Below, one piece after another: positions 60,946 through 64,000 of a DNA stretch of 64,000 bases. Numbering within the stretch: the first letter of the stretch is position 1; each line of letters starts with the position of its first letter. Location: the NCBI GenBank assembly GCA_009785115.1, contig WQWY01000004.1, forward strand, positions 62,001 through 126,000, read 5' to 3'. The notes beneath the pieces were generated by a model. It was not told the origin of the DNA. It saw only the letters and a list, made by a program, of their open reading frames with translations, and did no database searches. A program made the position numbers and the translations under genes. Source of the stretch: Micrococcales bacterium. GTDB taxonomy: Bacteria > Actinomycetota > Actinomycetes > Actinomycetales > Cellulomonadaceae.

Positions 60946-62415
60946 GTGATCTCGTTGACCCAGGCCGCACCTGCCACCGTCTCCGTCGACGCTCTCGTCG
61001 TCGTCCTCGCCGAGCGCCCCGAAGGGCTCGTCCCTCTGGGCGACGTGCCCGACGAGATCCGTACCCTGGTGTCGGGCTCCGCGCAGGTGCTGGGCCTGAC
61101 CGGCGCCGCCGACGAGGTGCACCGGGTGCCCGCGCACAGGCTGCGTGCCCGCTCCGTCGTGCTCACCGGGGCCGGGAAGGCCTCGACGCCGGAGTCCCTG
61201 CGCCGCGCGGTCGGTGCGGCGACCCGCTCGCTGGCGGGGCTGACCAGCGCCGCTGTGGTGCTGCCCGACGACGAGCCGGAGACCTTGACGGCGGTCGCCG
61301 AAGGCGCCCTGCTGGGCGCCTACGCCTACACCCGGTACCACGGCCAGGGCTCGAGCAGCACCACCAAGCCCGCCCTGGGCGAGGTCCAGCTGCTGCTCGG
61401 CCACCGCCCCACCAAGGCCGAGACCCGGTCGGTGCAGCGGGCGCAGGTGCTGGCCGAGGCCGTGCACGCCGCGCGCGACCTGGTCAACGCCGCCCCCAAC
61501 GACCTCTACCCAGAGGCCTTCGCCGACGTCGCGCGCACCGCCACCAAGGGTCTCAAGGGCGTGAAGATCACGGTGCTGGACGAGAAGGCCCTCGCTGCCG
61601 GGAGCTTCGGCGGCCTGGTCGGCGTCGGTCAGGGCTCGGCCCGTCCGCCGCGCCTGGTCAAGGTGGCCTACTCCCCCGGCCGCGCCAAGCGGTCGGTGGC
61701 GCTGGTCGGCAAGGGCATCACGTTCGACTCTGGCGGCATCTCGCTGAAGCCGTCTGCCGACATGGACGAGATGAAGTCAGACATGGCCGGCGCGGCGACC
61801 GTGCTGAGCACCGTCGTCGCGGCGGCGCGGCTGAACCTGCCGATCGCCGTGACCGCGTGGTGCGCCCTGGCCGAGAACATGCCGTCGGGCACGGCCCAGC
61901 GCCCGTCGGACGTGCTGACCATGCGCGACGGGACCACGGTCGAGGTGCTCAACACCGACGCCGAAGGACGCCTGGCGATGGCCGACGTCCTGGTGGCGGC
62001 CGTCGAGGAAACACCGGACCTGGTGGTCGACGTGGCCACGCTCACCGGGGCGCAGGTCGTCGCCCTCGGGCGGAGGGTCGCGGCGGTGATGGGCACCGAC
62101 GACGCCCGTGAGGAGGTGGTCGCCGCCGCGACCGCCAGCGGCGAGGCGTTCTGGCCGATGCCGCTGCCCGAGGACATGAAGTCGGGGCTGAAGTCGAAGG
62201 TGGCCGACCTCGCCAACATCGGTGAGCGCTGGGGCGGGATGCTCCTGGCCGGTCTGTTCCTGGCGGAGTTCGTCGGCGACACCCCCTGGGCGCACCTGGA
62301 CGTGGCCGGGCCGGCCTACAACAGCAAGACGGCCTACGGGTACACCCCGCTCGGTGGCACGGGCATGGGGGTGCGCACCCTGCTCACCCTGCTGGAGTCC
62401 CGCGCGGAGCGCTGA
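60946..62415 (+). CDS. pepA: Leucyl aminopeptidase (M17)
   Basis: A 489-residue M17 metallopeptidase. The two-metal site is complete: VGKGITFDSGGISLKPSADM with catalytic Lys and Asp, EMKSDMAGAATV, and TDAEGRLAMADVLVAA with the Asp/Glu and catalytic Arg. The N-terminal domain is the usual divergent macro-like fold. It releases N-terminal amino acids from peptides. TACTAT (60934-60939) lies 6 nt before GTG 60946, with no Shine-Dalgarno: leaderless. Confidence 0.95.
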   Translation: MISLTQAAPATVSVDALVVVLAERPEGLVPLGDVPDEIRTLVSGSAQVLGLTGAADEVHRVPAHRLRARSVVLTGAGKASTPESLRRAVGAATRSLAGLTSAAVVLPDDEPETLTAVAEGALLGAYAYTRYHGQGSSSTTKPALGEVQLLLGHRPTKAETRSVQRAQVLAEAVHAARDLVNAAPNDLYPEAFADVARTATKGLKGVKITVLDEKALAAGSFGGLVGVGQGSARPPRLVKVAYSPGRAKRSVALVGKGITFDSGGISLKPSADMDEMKSDMAGAATVLSTVVAAARLNLPIAVTAWCALAENMPSGTAQRPSDVLTMRDGTTVEVLNTDAEGRLAMADVLVAAVEETPDLVVDVATLTGAQVVALGRRVAAVMGTDDAREEVVAAATASGEAFWPMPLPEDMKSGLKSKVADLANIGERWGGMLLAGLFLAEFVGDTPWAHLDVAGPAYNSKTAYGYTPLGGTGMGVRTLLTLLESRAER

Positions 62416-62519
62416 CGACGAGGTGCGGAGCGCTGACAGCGGGACGGGACGGTGACAGGCAGGGCCCGTCACGTACGATTCAGCCCGACCCAGCCCAGGG
62501 ACGACGGACGGGACGCGGT

Positions 62520-63443
62520 GTGAGCCAGACCCCCAAGAGACGCGGCCTCGCCGTGTCCCGACGCGTTCGCACCGTCGTCGTCGCGCTCCTCGCCACGACG
62601 GTGGTGGCGATGCTGGCTGCCCGCTGGGCGTGGGGGCTCGACGCGGTCCAGGACTTCGTCGCCCGCTACCCGGGGGTGCCGGCCGGGGCCGAGCACGTCG
62701 GCACACCGGGGTGGGTCGTCGTCCTGCACGCGATGAACCTGTTCTTCATGGCGCTGATCGTGCGGTCCGGCCTGGCCATCCGTGCGGGGGGACGGCCGGC
62801 CGGCCGCTGGACCCGCCGCGGCCGTCCGAGGCTGTCGAAGAAGAAGCGCCCGACGACCATCACCGTGGAGCAGTGGTTCCACGTCAGCCTCGACCTGCTC
62901 TGGCTCACGGCCGGTGCCGTCTTCGTGGTGCTGCTGTTCACCTCGGGGCGCTGGGTGAGGCTGATCCCGACCAGCGTGGACGTGATCCCCCACGCCGCCT
63001 CGGTGGCCCTGCAGATGCTGGCGCTGCACTGGCCGACCGAGAGCACCTGGGTCGCCTACAACGCCCTCCAGATGCTCGCCTACGCCGGGGTGGTGTTCGT
63101 GCTCGCACCGTTGGCGGCGATCACCGGCCTGCGGCAGTCGGCGCTGTGGCCGACGGGTCGTTCTCGTCTGGACCGCGTCTTCTCCGTCGAGCGGGCCCAC
63201 GCCCTGCACCACCCGGTGATGGTCGCGTTCGTCGCGTTCGTCGTGGTGCACGTCGCGATGGTGCTCGCCACCGGGGCGCTGCGGAACCTCAACCACATGT
63301 TCGCCTCGCGCGACGACACCTCCCCGCTGGGCCTGGTCGTCGTCCTCGCCGTCCTGGCTCTGGCCGCTGCCGCCTGGTACGCGACGACCCGGCCGGTGTG
63401 GTTGCGCGCGCTGGGGGCGTTGTTCGGCAAGGTCACCCGCTGA
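62520..63443 (+). CDS. Cytochrome b/b6-like (b561-type) membrane protein
   Basis: A 307-residue protein with about five membrane helices. His residues placed for heme binding occur in WVVVLHAMNLFFMAL, TVEQWFHVSLDLLWLTAG, RAHALHHPVMVAFVAFV and FVVVHVAMVLATG, as in cytochrome b561 or b/b6 domain proteins that carry electrons between quinones and a redox partner. The partner is not adjacent. Start is GTG at 62520 after an AGGGACGACGGACGGG stretch. A TACGAT box lies about 45 bp upstream. Confidence 0.82.
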   Translation: MSQTPKRRGLAVSRRVRTVVVALLATTVVAMLAARWAWGLDAVQDFVARYPGVPAGAEHVGTPGWVVVLHAMNLFFMALIVRSGLAIRAGGRPAGRWTRRGRPRLSKKKRPTTITVEQWFHVSLDLLWLTAGAVFVVLLFTSGRWVRLIPTSVDVIPHAASVALQMLALHWPTESTWVAYNALQMLAYAGVVFVLAPLAAITGLRQSALWPTGRSRLDRVFSVERAHALHHPVMVAFVAFVVVHVAMVLATGALRNLNHMFASRDDTSPLGLVVVLAVLALAAAAWYATTRPVWLRALGALFGKVTR

Positions 63444-63612
63444 AGCTCCGCGGAGCCTCGTGACGCTCCGCTCGGCCGGTGTGGGAACCGGTAGGTAGGC
63501 TGACCCGGGTACGAACAGCGGTTCTTCGCGCCGCCAGGGCTTCGTATCAGCACGATCTGGGTGTCAAGATAGGACCTAAGGGCCTGGTCTCACCGTCGAA
63601 CAGGAGTGGCAC

Positions 63613-64000
63613 GTGACTGAGGAGAACGTCTACGACATCGTCATCCTGGGTGGCGGCAGCGGCGGGTACGCCGCGGCGCTGCGTGCCGCCGAGCTGGACA
63701 TGTCGGTCGCCCTGGTCGAGGCCGACAAGGTCGGTGGCACCTGCCTGCACCGGGGCTGCATCCCGACCAAGGCTCTCCTGCACGCTGCCGAGCTCGCTGA
63801 CGACGCCCGCGAGAGCGCCCAGTACGGCGTACACACGCACCTGGAGCGCATCGACATCGGTGAGGTCAACCAGTACAAGGACTCGGTGGTCGGCCGCCTC
63901 TACAAGGGCCTGCAGGGCCTGGTGGCCGCTCGCAAGGTCGAGCTGGTCAACGGCTGGGGCCGTCTGGTCGCCCCGGACACGGTCGAGGTGGACGGCCGTC
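63613..64000 (+). CDS. lpdA: Dihydrolipoyl dehydrogenase, N-terminal part (cut by window end)
   Basis: The first 129 codons are visible. The FAD-binding motif is YDIVILGGGSGGYAAALRAA, and the redox disulfide is in VGGTCLHRGCIPTKALLHAA, which identifies an E3-type disulfide oxidoreductase of 2-oxoacid dehydrogenase complexes. GTG at 63613 has AGGAG 6-7 nt upstream. The NAD-binding and dimerisation domains lie beyond the window. Confidence 0.93.
   Translation, partial: MTEENVYDIVILGGGSGGYAAALRAAELDMSVALVEADKVGGTCLHRGCIPTKALLHAAELADDARESAQYGVHTHLERIDIGEVNQYKDSVVGRLYKGLQGLVAARKVELVNGWGRLVAPDTVEVDGR

Overview
The window is chromosomal DNA of a high-GC actinobacterium, most likely a member of Micrococcales (Cellulomonas/Sanguibacter-like; I cannot fix the genus). 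The evidence is about 70% G+C in most genes, a mycothiol ligase (mshC), a phosphatidylinositol-mannoside locus in the mycobacterial gene order, class II DAHP synthase, a PknL/Rv2175c-type kinase pair, DUF7455/DUF3043/DUF4192/PAC2 families, and many genes with a TAnnnT box 6-7 nt before the start codon, as expected for leaderless transcripts.

Layout. 1-11.5 kb: a mostly leftward block with the start of secD, yajC, ruvB, ruvA, (ruvC inverted to the + strand), yebC, a NUDIX gene, pdxS, a LemA-like membrane gene, pimA, an acyltransferase, pgsA, a HIT gene and thrS. It covers Holliday-junction repair, PLP synthesis and PI/PIM glycolipid synthesis, with ATGA/GTGA stop-start overlaps through the PIM genes. 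A good LexA-type box lies between the divergent ruvC and ruvA. 11.7-18.7 kb: a PAC2 gene; a polytopic membrane protein whose promoter carries an 18-bp perfect palindrome of the CsoR type between -35 and -10; a KAP P-loop NTPase fused to a DUF6273 (C-type-lectin-like) domain whose gene is AT-rich in that domain; mshC and uppP. 18.8-25.5 kb: an acidic small protein, an M20 and an M3 peptidase, a fructosamine-kinase-like gene, an unknown gene and an AI-2E-type permease. 25.7-28.6 kb: tRNA-Leu(GAG) followed by four tandem hairpins, an unknown small gene, a PEBP-family protein, a vapBC toxin-antitoxin pair and an SDR. 28.7-38.8 kb: an SpoU methyltransferase, a heterodimeric ABC exporter, an SPFH/NfeD pair, an ABC ATPase, a type II topoisomerase B subunit, DUF7455. 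38.8-51.1 kb: the principal sigma factor, DUF4192, a lipoprotein and prenyl synthase, an Rv2175c-like regulator, a PASTA Ser/Thr kinase, aroG (class II), PPi-dependent PFK, PlsC, a small membrane protein and a ROK glucokinase.

51.1-55.1 kb is an accessory island of lower and uneven G+C: an XRE regulator divergent from a DUF4190 membrane protein with a 10-bp perfect inverted repeat between them, two Lrp-type ligand-binding paralogues sharing one promoter element, a truncated DUF433 antitoxin remnant, a higBA-like toxin-antitoxin pair under a near-consensus sigma-A promoter, and a strongly AT-rich membrane gene. 55.2-64 kb returns to core genes: trpD, an atypical receiver protein, sodA, an ErpA-type Fe-S carrier, a DJ-1/PfpI protein lacking its Cys, DUF3043, pyrD, pepA, a cytochrome b-like protein and the start of lpdA.

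Best candidates for something undescribed: the KAP-DUF6273 fusion, the palindrome-controlled membrane protein at 12.8 kb, and the small regulators and toxin-antitoxin genes of the 51-55 kb island.
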